In this document: positions 23,901 to 38,900 of the stretch, piece by piece | Numbering within the stretch: position 1 is the stretch's first letter | Layout: every line of letters starts with the position of its first letter | NCBI GenBank assembly: GCA_961205875.1 | Contig: OY540810.1 | Span: forward strand, 30,442,001 to 30,506,000 | Direction: 5' to 3' | DNA: 64,000 nucleotides | Origin: Sialis fuliginosa | Lineage: Eukaryota; Arthropoda; Insecta; Megaloptera; Sialidae | Made by a program: the position numbers and the translations under genes | Notes under the pieces: model-generated | Database searches by the model: none | What the model was told of the DNA's origin: nothing | Seen by the model: only the letters and a program-made list of their open reading frames with translations

Positions 23901-26900
23901 CTTGTGCCGAGGTAGTTTGTACGCGATGGGAGTATAAGCAAGATGGCGATGGAACACTTAGGGAGCTGTCAGAGTCAGCACGTCTCAGCCGTCTGTCTGT
24001 CTCTGAAGTTAGTAATTCTAAATAATTATTATATTCAAAAAGTTACAATTATGATAGTAACATAAGTATAGTATTGAGCATTTGTTTCTAGTCTAGAAAT
24101 GTTTTGTTTGTGTTACCTCTTTCTTCAATTCAATTACAAAGATTACTGCTAATATACATTATTGTATAAAGAATCATATAAACATAATACTAATATAATT
24201 TATTTACAAAACATGTCAAGAAAAAAGTCTTACCTTTATCGAGTTTTAACTTCCTCTTATGTCTGTAGGCTCTCTTTCTTTGTTTTCTCGTCCACGCGTC
24301 GACTGCATCGCTATCGTCTGATTCAGGGACGGCAGCGCGGGCTCGGCTGGTCCTACCACTAGATAACACAGGCGCGGTTTCAGGCAGGGGCTGAGCTCTC
24401 AGGCGTGTATACGGAACGCCACCACTAAGTTGCAGAAACTTGGCGGTCGAGCGGAAACTGCGACGCAGTGCGCAGTCCAGAGGAGTCATCAGGACATTCT
24501 TGGATGTTCGCATTACACAGTTTGGGTTTGCTCCGTGATCCAATAAGATCTTGAGGAGAAGAGGTTTTTTTTTAAAGTTTTGTTGTTTAGAAAAACTGTT
24601 CCATTAAATAATTCGTTGAATGTTTGATTTTTGTATAACCTATTTAATTCCATCAATTATGATATAAGTAAAATTGTACATGTTGCTCATTTGCTGCATC
24701 ATAACTCAAAAATTGTGATTTTTCAGAAGAGAGACACGTTTTTTATATGATAACTTTCAAATATATTTATGCTCTCTCGTAGTAAGTTAAAGAAGCTCAG
24801 ATATGTTGTTCTTGCTGTATAAAGTACATGTATTTCCTGTATAAAAAAACTCAAAAATAGCAATTTTTGAGTTTTGACGTTGCAGCAAATGAGCGATGTA
24901 TATTATTTTAGATACTTTTATGCAATCTTGATTCTGTAATACGTTCCTGCTCTGGCGTGACTAATAAAGTGCGTAAAATATCCAGAACCTCAAAAGGTGT
25001 GCACCGCAGTTATGCATATTCGATAAACGTCTCATATCCATGACAACGTAACTAGGTACTAATCTATACCTGCTGTCATTCACTTACAATTTCTTCGGGT
25101 ATACGCTTAGAAAAATACACTTAACACATCTTAACCACCAAAATGCTTAATATATACTTTAAATATTGTAATATATAAAAATTACATTTATGTATATGCT
25201 CTAAATAATGTTACTTAACAATATTTTAATTTAAAAATCATTCATAGTAATACAGTTTTAAACGTATTTATTATTTGTAGTGAGTAAACTATTTGACTTT
25301 CCTACAAGCATTCAAAATGAAAATTTCATATTTTGATTTTAGTAATTTAGATTAGATTTACATACTTTTAACACATACTAACCGTACAACATATCTTTAA
25401 TTAACATGAGGAACTAAAAATACTCATAGTTAGATCAATTAAAACACTGAAACATCTGCAAACTTATTATTAAAAGACCGTCGTCGCCTATGGAAGAGGT
25501 ATTTTTGCAGAAAAATATATTTTTAAAAACATTTTTTTCACTGTATTTATGTAATGTAACGTACCTTACACATGTCCGCGTTGTCCCTGAGCGACGCAAT
25601 ATGTAACGCCGTCCTACCATCGCTATTCGCCGCGTCTACTTGCGCCGGACGCCGCGCCAACAACCACCTGACTAGCTGCCTGCGTCCAGCCACAGCTGCC
25701 TCATGAAGCGGCAAGTCGCCGCGGGCGTCTCTCGCCCAAAGTTCGCCTCCGTGAGCCGCGACCAATCTCACTGTCTCAACCTTTGTAAAGTGAACAATCA
25801 TAGATTGATTTTAAGCCAAAAGCTGGATGATTAAAAACCATTATTAAAAGAGATATTTGATGTAATTTATTTTAGGGGCTGATGTAAGAGATATATACTA
25901 ATGTATATACCTGTCCTTTAGCAGCACCGCAATGAGCAGGCGTGCGACCTCTTCTATCGCGTCTGTTCACGTCCGCTCCGTGAGCTAGTAACAAAGCTGT
26001 TGCGTCAGCGTGGCCCAGTGTTACAGCGTAATGTAATGCAGTGCAGCCGTTACTGTCTGTTATATATAAATACATTAATAATATAACACAATAGTGTTCG
26101 TACCAAATCGAAACAAACAAGTAAATAGACAGAAAGACAGCAGGAGAAAAATTTAGTACAAATCATGTATAATTAATATGATATGATGATAAAAATACTA
26201 GATATTTATGTGGTGATATTTCAACATTCACTCAGGCAACCCAACTAGAAACTAACAAAAGCCTATACCTATGAGATCAGGCTGAACACCACACATCAAC
26301 AACAGCGCCTCCAGACAGTCCGTGTGTCCTCTGGACGCCGCACAATGCAGGGCGGTGAGTCCGTCTGTGTCCGCGGCATCAGCACGTGCTCCGGCAGCTA
26401 CAAGTGCCATGACGGCAGACGCCGCCCCCGCACTCGCCGCCCAAAGCAGCGGCTGTCTCCCGGCGCCGTCCACCACGTCCGTGCGGGACCCGGCGTTCAG
26501 TAGGGTCTCTAGTACTTCGAGACCTAACCGGCGCGTGTCTCTGCTCTGTAAGGGAGTGTTAGTTTAAATCAGACGTGGGAAAAAGCCGGGCCCATCTGAA
26601 TTAGTCTAACCCGTGACGATATTTTGATTATCACTAATTTTCCATGCCAAGGAAATTTAAATAAAGAAAATTTAATTTTGTAACTAATTTTGAAGCTATA
26701 GCTCGATATTTCATGCAAATAATTTTTTAAATGATTTTTACTCAATAATTTTATAGTTTTCACCTTCATAAGATTACGAGCTCAACCGTTACAGGGGTGA
26801 AAACTTCCAAATAAAAACTTTTAAAGATTTAATGTAAAGTGAAAAATAAAATAAGTTATAATATTTAATCCCGTCAAAGATATTTGCCCACAAACTAGTT

Positions 26901-29900
26901 TAGAAGGTTCGTATCAAAATTAAGAGAATCATTATCACAACAATTCTAAATTTCTAAATTTTCAAATTCAATCAATTTTTTACTTTTTCTACTCTTGTAT
27001 TGTAAAAAAAAGTCGCTACCAAACAAAAGAAATTTTTTTTGTAAAAGTTGTTGCCAACCATATACAACATAAATTATCATTCTCTTTATAATATTATTAA
27101 GGATGTATTAAACATATTATAAGGAAATCAAACCAACTGAGAAGTTGTTTATACAGGGTGGGGCATTTAAAGTGTTACAGTTGATTATCTCAGAACCATC
27201 GCATATTTGAAAAAAATGTTTCAACCAAAAAATCTTTGGTTGTAAGAGGGTAATCGAATAGTAATATTTATTTGCTATTTTAAAGTGGCCTTCAAGGATA
27301 TTTGAAGATCAACATCATTTTTTTAAATAGGAACCTATAGTTTACGCCTATAGTAGTATACGCATCTTAAATGCTTTACTGGCATCCCTGTTAATGTTTT
27401 CGCAGTAACTAACAATATACGTACATAAGTATGATACTTACATTATCTGCGCCGCTGTCTGTATTAGCCGAGGGCGCCCGATGGTCTCCACACATCTGCG
27501 CCGCGTAGTGCAGAGGATACCCTCCGTGCACGTCTGGTGTAGAGGCCGGTGCACCCACCGCCAGTACAGCTCGTAAAGCTCCAGCCTCACCGCATACTGA
27601 AACAACATTCGTAGAAATCAATGACGCACAGAAAATATTAGAATGTATCGCTGTTGTCTACGTGAAAAATAATCATAGAGATAATACGTAGATAGTCTAT
27701 ATTGTATACTCTATGATACAGCATCGTACGTTATGAACAAATACTTACAACAATATGTAATATGTTCTAATATTAGTTATTATAAAACATTAATAAACAA
27801 AATATGTAGGCATGTACATATTAAATTAAATTTCACACAAAACTGTATTTACTGAAAAATAAGTACTTAATAAAATATAAAGTACAAATAATAATGATTT
27901 CCTGAATCACTTTAAAAACTACAACACTATAGAAATCACGAAAATCTGAAGAAGAAAATTATCATAAATTTCCATAATATGTACAAATAAATACAACATT
28001 TTTTACATTAACTATATTGTTACTAACAACTGAAACTGAAAGTATACTAACAATTTATTAATATATTTTCAAATACAACAAATATCAACAATCCTAGCTT
28101 CCTTTGATACACAGTACATTAGCCTTCAAAACAAAACTTTTACACGATTCTTGCAAAACATAAAACTTGACTACGAAATTCAATCCGAACGAACTTTTAA
28201 TGAGTCTTGAAAAACTTTTGCAAAGTGGAGCTTTTTGACGTACATTTCACTATAATACACACAATTTTATCGCACTAAATAATATTGTTAACAGTATAAC
28301 AGTTCTTGTCTTTCGCTCTCATAACACTTAGCTTCAAAAATTAAGTAATATAATATTTTTTTTATAATTAACATGCATCATTTTGTTTTAATAGCATAAA
28401 TTATTCTTTTTGGCTTTTAGAATTAAGTATATACAAAATAATTCGTATTGTGCATATGAAAAAGAACAAAGGTTGGAAAATGTCTCATTTTCCCCACCCC
28501 TAGTATCGAATTTTATAATCAAATTGTAAAAGAAATTTGTTGGTGTAATTATTTGTCTAAAATTGAAAAAATTGTCTGCTTCGCCCCTGACAAAGAGAGT
28601 ATTAGGCCATAACATGATAACTGTGAAGTTGTGTTTCTCAGGAAAGTGATTTGAAAAAAATACCTATATACTGAATATACACTTGTTTTATTCAGTTTTC
28701 ATTAAATTTTTATTTAGTTTAATGTTTTTTTTCGAATGAACACACAAAACCAAATCGAAATAAGGAGTATACCAGAAAATTTCCAAAATGTTAGTTATGA
28801 CCTAAGACTATCAATGTACATAGTATTATGTATACTTCATTCACAAGACAAAAAGAAGCTAACTTCGCTTACATACATATATATTGAGACGCTTAAGTAA
28901 ATAAAAATTATAATATACTCGTATTATAGATCATTTGAGCGAAATTAGTTTTTTTGTCTTGTGAACGAATTATACATAATAATATGTACATTATTGTAGT
29001 CTTAGGTGATCCATTAATTAAGTTGAGCAGTGTATGCTTATATGGTTTTTCTCCGCTATATTAAAGTTAGTCATATTGAGTATTAACTATGAACAATACA
29101 TAAATCGACAGACTCAAACCTCAAGAAAAAAGAGGAAAAAGGGTGATTAAAAAAGTTTATATGCGCATATTCAAATATCAGCACAATAAATAATATAAGT
29201 GTACATAATTATAATATTATGTATAAAAAGAGGACGCTGTTTTTTTTATATTGTAAAACAACCCATGTTTATTGCTAATAATTACAATTTCAGATAAACA
29301 AAAAAATCCAATGAAAAACAATAAATCCAAGGTTAATAACTTACATGCGATTTTATACATATTTTTGTTTCAATAATTATGATTGATGGTAACATGGTGC
29401 GAGTGTGTATATTGCGTAGATGTGTGAAGGTTTTGTTTATTCGCATTGAGGGGGTGTAGATGCAGTTCAAGGTCGCATGAATAGTTCTGCAGTCAATACT
29501 TTATAGTCTAGTCCTTCGACAACGGAAACTGATCTGTTTATTCATAAGGAAATGATTATTTAGGTTACAATGGATCGCTTTGTGGCCTTTAGATACACAG
29601 ATATACATATATACAAGTTATACAAACCTCGAAATTAATATAAATTCTTACTAGTTTTGTAATAATTAGGAATTAATAATTTATATTTTTAGATAAATAC
29701 TGAAATATTTTTTTACAATACCAACTAAAATAATTTTCAGTAAAAATATAAATTTATTTTTTCCATTTATCTTAATCTGAATCTATACTTAAATGAATGA
29801 AGAAAATGTACTATTTAATATAAATATTTGCAAGATTATATATTCATATTTCCTTTTATTTATGATTGCTATCTTTTATTACCATATTTTTCTTTGATAT

Positions 29901-32900
29901 TTTGTAACTTATATCTTCATTTAGCTCGAATGAACGATGTTTTACCCCACATTATAATCACTTTTACATTATAATAGACAATATTTAATAATGTATACAT
30001 CCTTGTTGTAATATATAGATCTGATTCTAGCAAATTGTCGATTAATAAATCAAAATTAATATTATTCATAAAGAGGCCTCGATAGGTGATAAAGCGTTGT
30101 TACACATGGCCATATCGATTGTTAATATGTATACAAAGCATATTATTATGCGTCTCTTATTCAGGGGCGCGTCAAGCGAACAATAGAGGCCAAGGAAATA
30201 ATAATTGAAATAAATATTGCTACCACGATTTTTTTAAATCCATTACTTTTTTATCTTCCCCTCCTTTCTTGAAAATTATTCAAGAAGCACCTATGCACTA
30301 CATGGGCTGAAAACTCTATAATGTAAAACATACAGATGGCGACATAAACAAAAAAATCCTTATGCTTCCCATAGAGTACCAGCCTTAACTAGAATACTGT
30401 CAAAATTTCATGACATTTCATGTATGTATTCTTGTTCAAGTTACAGCTTTCGAAGTGACGCTACTTTTGTTATTCTTTTAATCATAGAAAAATGTGAGTT
30501 TCGTGTTTTGATTAAACATTGTTTTTGATGGAGAAAAACATCGTCCAAACAAAGGAATGGCTTGATCTCACAAGGCTCACGTTACGACCGATAAATTGAA
30601 GGAATTGTGATATGAATTGGTTCCGCAACCACCGTATTCTCTCTACCTGACCTCCAACGACTACTACTTTTTTTCGAAATTGAAAATGTAGCTCTCTGGC
30701 AAATGATTTTACTTTAATGAAAAGGTAGAGTTGGTAACAAACATCTATTTTGAAGGATTTGATGCGAACCACCATAAGACCGATATCGAAATGTTAGAGG
30801 ACCATTACTCTAGATGGAGATTATGTCGAAGAATAAAATAGTTTTTTCATTGTTAAGCCAAAGACTTTTCAGCCCATGTAGTATGTATAAAAAATAGGGG
30901 AATGTATATTGTATATAGAACTGGCACCCGGGCTGCAACTAGCCTTGACGCGCCCCTGCTATCACTCAACAACTATTTCTATATTTAAATTGACGCCATT
31001 TGTGTACTGATAATAATACTTTATTCATATTTCGCACACTCGCGTCGATTCTTTATTTTTAGACAGGTGAGAGACAACATGTTAACTTTACTACGAAGAA
31101 ATCAATTCCTTGCGTCTTTTAAACACATCGACATCAAGGCAATAAAATACACTGTATAAACTCATATAATAAATCAAAAATTACAAACTTAAAAAATAAT
31201 TTTATTTCTTTCAGGTAACTTTTGTTTTATCAACGTGTATGTATTTGGATAAATAAAATAATTCAAAGCCAGTTTAACAAACTTCAGTCGAAAATCGATA
31301 TTTTTATTAAAAATTAATAATAAAATATGGAAATAACAGCCCGAAAAAAATTCGATCACATAGATGAAATTAGATTAATATTTTTTTAGAATTTAGATTT
31401 ATGTCGTTTACCATAGACCTTCGTCGGTTGCCATAGATCTAAGATCAACGTAGATCTAAGAAATGAAGAAGGTTAAATTAAATTTTAGATAAAATTAGAT
31501 CTTCGTCAATCTATTTTTTTTTCAAAATGTATATGTACTACGTCGATTATTGTTAAATTAATTATATTTATGGTAGTGAACGTAGATCTATGGTAAACGA
31601 TGCAGATCTCGTTTTTTTTTTAACTGAATCTAATTTTTTTCATTCCGTCTTATTTTAAAAGTTCAAAAGAATAGATATAGTTAAAGCATTGTAAATAAAA
31701 TACTATTTTATTCAAGGTTTGTTATTTGGGGATATTTTACCTCCATTTAATTAAAAATTGTAGACTATATAATAACTATACATATGTCTATCAAAAACTA
31801 TATATAGAATATAGAATATAGGCAAGTGAACGATACAAACCAATAAATATAAAGATTGAAAATAAATTATCGATACTGTAAGAATTGGGCGCATTGAGAG
31901 TGTATCGCATGACAAATATCAGTTTTGGCAAAAATTTTACATCATTAAATCATCAATATTAACAAAATCCGTTAAAGTTCAGATTTATATGCCTGCAAAT
32001 AAATATTGCATCCTTGGTAAATCAAAAATAAATAAAATAACACCAAACTTGTATGCATATGTACAAGTGTAGTCAGTTTGTAAAGTTGGTAGTTACATTT
32101 GGAAAATCGAAAGAGTGGTTTACTAAATATCCAAACCTAAGTTCATTTGATTATTGTGTTTAGAATGTTTATTTTGAACACTTTATTGAAATATCGAAAA
32201 TATTAAACTATTATTATTTAACTATCCCCCATTTTCACCAGTCTGCTATTTCTAACAGCCTTATATATCTCCAAATGGACAAATCAGTATCTAGTATTTT
32301 CTATTTAACAGTTGTGTATCAAACTGTTAACCAAAGCTGTGAAGTCGATAGAAAGGTACTGACTCCGATTTCGTTAATCAATTTATGGTTTTTGCACACT
32401 TATTATTTTTTTTTAAGATTATATTAATTTTTTTTTTCAAAAATCAATAAATATAAATAACACGATAATTACGGATTGTAGGTAAAGGGCATATTTTACT
32501 ATATATGAAGTGTATTGAAAGTTACATACACCCAATTTTGTATTTAAACGGTTATATGATATGATATACATAAAAAACAGGGGATTGATTCCAAAGGCTC
32601 AAAAAACGTAAAAATAATTTTTTACAAATAAAACATTATTTTAATTTTATATGACTTTTTTATATGAAAAAAATGAAATGTATAGGGAAATCCCCAGAAA
32701 ATATACATACAAAAAACTAAAATATATTAATGTAACAAGAAAAAAAAATTTGCATACAAAATGAATCGTGCAAAAAAATATTGTATTGTTATTGACCATG
32801 CTATTTCAAATTCGTGTAAAAACAGAATTTGGTGTACTATAAAATACAAAAATATGGGATGTTCCATTGATTTTTATAACTTTTGATACAAAATTTAACT

Positions 32901-35900
32901 GTGCTCCAACATTAAGCCCTATCTAAAATCACCATTTTTTCAAAAATTATTTTTTATTTCATAAATCCCTCAACGATTTTCAGAAATCCGGTACACTGTA
33001 TAATTCACGTCGTGGTGAGGAAGTGCCTTGTGCTACCTTTGAGTACACGAGTCGTATCTTTTTATACCGACTCCACAGACAGACTGGTAACATAGAGTAC
33101 GTTTACACAACGCTTTTATTCCGGTTTAACTATAACCGATGTAATAAAACCGGGTGTAAAAGTCCGTTAAACGGCACTTTACACCCGACATAACTAATCG
33201 GGTTTAGTTATGCTATTACTCTTGGTCTACGGGAATAACATAAGTAAACCGGAATAAAGCAGGAATAAAAATGCGTGTAAACTGCATGGACTTAGTTATA
33301 CCTATTTAGCCAACCTCAAAAAAATATAAATATCTACGGAGTGTGGGGATTTCATCGTAATGCACTTCGCATTAACATTTAAAAAAGCATCGTCAGTTAA
33401 AATATGGTTAAAACACCTAAGACGAAGAGATGGAAAACAAAAGAAACGTGATTCGTGGGACATAAAACAGACGAAATATTTTTGAGATTTTTTGTTGGTA
33501 CACCATCGAACTTATAGCGTATTTCAAATCGGAATTATAATTCCAGCTGACGTCACTTATTCTCGTATGTGTAAACACCACCGCTTGAAACGATTTTATT
33601 ACATCAGTTATAGTTAAACCGGAATAAAAGTGCTGTGTAAACGTACTCATAGATCGTAGAAAATGAGCATAAATAAGGCATATTTTAAAATTCATCCATA
33701 AATTATATAGTAACTTTAGAACATTACCAAACAAACCAAAACAAAAACAAGACATATTTTTATCCACTTGGTAATCCTTAATATATATAAAGCTCAACGT
33801 CTCTCTGTCTGTCTGTCTGTCTATCTGTCTGTCTGTCTGTCTGTCCGTTAGTTACCTTATCACTCGAGAACCACTTATCCGATTTACATGTTTTTTTTTA
33901 ATTCATAGGTACGTTCTCTGGCCAGGTTATAGGCTATATTTTTTTACGTTAGGTAACATAACAACTAAGCAGTGACGATAATAGTAAATCAAGTCGGAAA
34001 AAATTTTGCCGTCGGCGCGCTGTTTTGTAATACGCTGCCTAAACCGTTCAATATAGAACAAAATAATGTATTAAAGAATTGTGTAGAATCAAAAGTTCTA
34101 CAATAAAGTCAGCGACACGATATGTCTAACTTTTATATTTAAGCCACAATGACTGCTTTTATGTTACAAAGAAAACATAAAATATTTGGGTTCTGTTTAC
34201 ATGGACTTATGACCTGCAAAACATTAATCCTTATAAAAATAAATGATTTCATCGTCATAAGTACTTAATGTAGATATAATTTGCCATTTACAGCATCCAA
34301 TTTGGTCGTATAGTTTAGAAAATATCGAAATATACATATTAGAACATATTATTCGCGCGATTGTGACCGTGCGCGGGGAGCGGCGAGGGAACATGCCAAC
34401 ACGCTGGGAAGAACAGGCCGGTATTCTATTGATTGTTAATTGTTTATTTTGTTTTCAATAATTAACTTTTAAATTTAAATAGAACAAAAATTATTTTTAC
34501 TTTTTATTCTGATTCGTTTTTGTTAGGTAGGTAATTTAAGTGTTATTTGGTTTTTATTACATTAATAACTAATCGTGTTTGTAATTAATTCAACTATATA
34601 TTTTTTAAATCCTAAACAATAATTCCGTAGTCCACGCGAGCGAAGCCGCGTGGGCCCAGCTAGTTATATATAAAGTAATGTTGCATGTTCGTAGTTATAC
34701 CATTTATTATTGAAGGATACGGTTATATAATAACCAGAGTTATCTATGAGTAAACTTTTCATGTTTGAGGTGTTACAGTGTAGATAAAAGGTTGAGGACC
34801 GTTGACACAGCTCAAAGCAATCGCGCAAAAACACGACACACACGGCCTTCTCGATACCGATCAGATTCACGCGTTGTTGTTTTTCTTTTCTAATCAGCAG
34901 TCTGTCGGGTTATTTATAGACAACGCTGCAAAACTGATTTTCTATTATTAGATATTAAATATAAATATAGTGTAATACATTTTACCATCAAAACTAGAAA
35001 ACTTAATAAATCTATTTTTTATGTAACAATTTTAATGTTAACCAGAGTCCATAAATAAGAAAATAAATAATTTATTCTAACCAAATAATGATAAGTATCG
35101 ATGTTATAAAAGAAAATATAAAATGTTAAGATATTAAAAACAAAACGTTATTATATTTTAAATACATACATTATAAATATGGCCAATGTCATTTTTGTTA
35201 GTTCCTTTACAATGCCGAATTGATTTAAATAAAATTAAAGGTTAAAAGTAGAATTTTTAAGCATACCTACACGCAAAGATCACTTGGGAAAAAAGAGTCT
35301 AGGGTGGTATGGAAAAACTCGAAGGTCTTCTTTACGAGAAAAAAATGTCATAAATATAATAATGCAATTTAATTTTTTTTAAATCAATATAATTTTTAAT
35401 TATTATTTTTTTATTCTAATAAAAATGTATTCTTTATTTTCGTCATGAAAATTTGGCCATAGCGACCGTAAGTATAAGTTTTTGTACATAAAAATAAATT
35501 ATATGTAAAAAATACTTTTTACAAACAAGCTTTTATTATTTTGGTCCGTATTCTACTAGCCAAACCCTATAATTTGATACCCATGCCAAAGGGATTGTGA
35601 AGAAAAAGATAATCCGCTATCTTTGGGTGTCCGCCATATTGAACAATATTAGATATACTATATTGTATTATCACCGGACTTGTACATGTGCACAAAATTT
35701 AAAGCTCTAGTTTAATTAGAACTAGTCGAAATTTCGATTGCAATATTTGATATAACATATTAACTGGTGAAAATATAAAGCTTGTAAAAAGCACTAAACA
35801 AGTGAAGGTAATAACAATGGCGGACTGTAGAAGGCTGCGGTTCGGGACAAAATGTTCGTTTTGGACCATCCCTTCACTTTACAACAATGACAAAATTTAC

Positions 35901-38900
35901 CTTTACCTTGCCGCCCAAGGCCACTCTTGCACTTGGGGCCCGGGGTGGAATGCCTCATTCACCCACCCCTTTAGTTAACTACTGGTTGACAATATTGATA
36001 CTGATCAAAATACTGACTGTAAATTTGAGAAGAAATAAGGCCACCATAAGTAGTATCAAGAATATTCACTAAACAAGTGACCATCAAAAAATGAATACAT
36101 TTTACAATGTTGAAGAATGGAAATTTGACAAGACAATATGGCCACCGCAAGGCCACCGTAAGTATACATAGAATATTCAGTAAACAAGTGAAGATCAACA
36201 ATAAATTGATTTTCATGACACAGAATTGACCTTGACTGGACGTTCGTATGACCACCGCTGGCACTGCAGCAATGCTTCGTCGGTCGATCAACTGACCTCT
36301 GCACGATATCTATATGTACAGTACGTATATACTATGTACAAATGTACATATTATGTATATACACGTAATATATACATACATTATTCATTCATTTACATGT
36401 ATATATAAAAACTGTTTTGCACTAAAGTGATAAAACAAAAAACAAGAATAGATTTTGTTTTTAATAAATGATATAAAAAATTTTTTTTGGTTTCTTTATT
36501 TTATTTCAGAACTAATTTGATTTTCTCTGCGCAATGAGAATCTTAATTTTTAAGACATTAATAATATCCATTTGACAAGATAAGCTAATTAGATTGAGTC
36601 ACTTAAAAGTTTTTTTTTCGCTAATTTGTTCTTAGACTTTATTTAAGGTTCCAAACTACCAATAAGAAACATATAAGGTAAAGGCACCAGTTATGGCCGC
36701 TATAAGAGCAAGTTTTCTGTTTCTTGGACTAAAAAGCTTGTTTTTTGTAATTCTCATGAACTTATGTTACTAATAATATAAACTCTTTATTTAATCACCA
36801 AAGTCCGCAAATATAGTTTGTTTTGTTAATGTTTTTTCTCCAGTAATGGCAAAGGTAAAACCAGTAATGAGCACGCAGTGATGGACACTTGCTAATGATT
36901 ACAAAGGAAATGGTAGTAATCAAATATCAACATATATTTCTAATTCAGTACATTTAATTAAAAATTTGCCATTACTGGGGTCCTTGCCAAGACTGGTGCC
37001 ACTACCCTATAAGAAATATATTCAAATTAAAGAAAACAGTGCCCCTATAACTAAAAATGAATATCTTAATTATTTTTAACCTTATTGATTTGAAATTTTT
37101 ATATTCAAAAAATAACTGTAAAAATTAATATGCGGAAAATATCAGCTTAGAAAATGATACGAAAAATTACATCACATATAATAGCCAGACATGAACAATA
37201 AGATATTTTATATAAACACACGGAAATTGAAATTTAAAAAAGAAACCAATAACAATAGTGGCTCTGTGTTTGAACCATCGCATAAAAAAATATTATACTT
37301 CAATTTATAAAACTTTACTTTACATATCATACACAATATACATAGGTAATACATATATGTATGTGTTACATATATACAATATACATACATACATACATAT
37401 TACGTGTTATAACGTTTCTATATGTAAAAATATAACTACATAACTATATGTATATAAACTTGAAATGCAATTCGTAAGTACATATTTACCGTAGGTATAT
37501 ATACACCTACTCCTACACTTTGTTTACTTTTTTATTGTTTCTAGAAATAAAATAACATTCGTTCTTAATTAATCAAAGTAAGCTAGAAAAGATATTATAT
37601 TAGTAGAAGTTAGTGTGACTTTAATCAGTGATAAGAAAACTCTATCACAGTTTTAAAAGTGGGAATAAATAGCGTGTTTTATTAGCTAGACCAGCAGTAG
37701 ATAATCGTTCGGTCATTCAAAAGTCTGAACAACTAAGTTCATAGAATAAACCGATGTATTTACAAACAGATTTAGGTTTATGTTGGTGGTTTTACAGTTC
37801 TGATACATAAATTAAACTAGTTATATTTATATAGTAAATTATTTCATAATCTGATAACTATTTTTGATTTTAAAATGGTCAAAAGAAATTGAAGTCGCTT
37901 TAAGACAGTTATTTATCAATATTTATATATTAAATACGAGTTACTAGAATTTTTATATTTTTTCTGATCAGTTCCATTGAAAAAAAAATGAAAAACTTTA
38001 TGTTGACGAATTTTACAATTTATTTCTAAATTAAAGAGACTCTATAAAATATTTCACAGGTTAGTTTCTTGACATGATTTATCTCTTCAGATATTTTAGT
38101 GTTTTTTTCTGGTTAGACGCCGGTTGAAATTTTTATAATATCCAAATAAGCTTTAAAATACATTAAGACTATCGAGCCGGTCTCTGTTCGGTCTCATTCC
38201 AATCAAATATAAATAAACAATAAACAATTAAACCATTCACACTATAGGTATCGGTCAGATCTCGGTCCAATCACGCTTCGATACAGTATAGTATCGAAGA
38301 ATATTTTACTAGAGCGTGATCGAACAGGGTATAGATTGTTGTGAATACGAACTTCAGTTCATCTTCGACCATTCTAGTACTGATCAGCGAGTAAAGCATG
38401 ATATAAACTTGCTCGATAATGTGAATACCATAAGATTTAATGGACTTGACGCGAACTACTATAAGACCGGAATTGAAATGTTAGAGGACCATTGGAACAA
38501 GTGCATTACTCTAGATGGAGATTATGTCGAAGAATAAAAGAGCTTTTTCATTAACCCATTACGGCCTAGCAGGACGTTTTTCGGCCGCACTTTTCAACCA
38601 CTGTATTTTCAGTGGAATCGGGGTCTCAGAAATATCGGAATAGTCAATTTCGACGCAAAATTTAATGAATTTTCGGAGGTGATTTTAGAAAATCGGATTT
38701 CCCATATTTTCCGAAAATCCAAAAATCTATCAAAAAATTTTGAAAAAATTCACAGTGTTTTTTGATCAATTCTAAGCACTTTTTGTTCTATAACTTTTTT
38801 TCCTAAAGCTCTTCGTTTTCGAGTTAAAAATTCCGAAAGTTTTCATTTCATTTTTTTGGGTCTGGCCGCCATTTTGTGCGTTTAAACGTTTTTCCGTCGA

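Noticed and set aside
23000-24025. Long plus-strand frames rich in Ser/Phe/Leu
   Set aside because: Antisense shadow of the Glu/Lys-rich exon 8.
24677-24901. Missed ankyrin exon between exons 6 and 7
   Set aside because: Exons 6 and 7 join in phase without it, and the segment is a clear inverted-repeat element.
33417-33797. 126-residue minus-strand frame
   Set aside because: Runs through MITE family A copy 2 and its flank; no motif.
33802-33845. TGTC microsatellite as a separate feature of interest
   Set aside because: It is part of the Helitron head, where such tracts are usual.
36310-36410. AT/GTATAC-rich tract as a regulatory palindrome cluster
   Set aside because: Looks like ordinary cryptic simple sequence (TATGTACA words), as also seen at 37310-37460.
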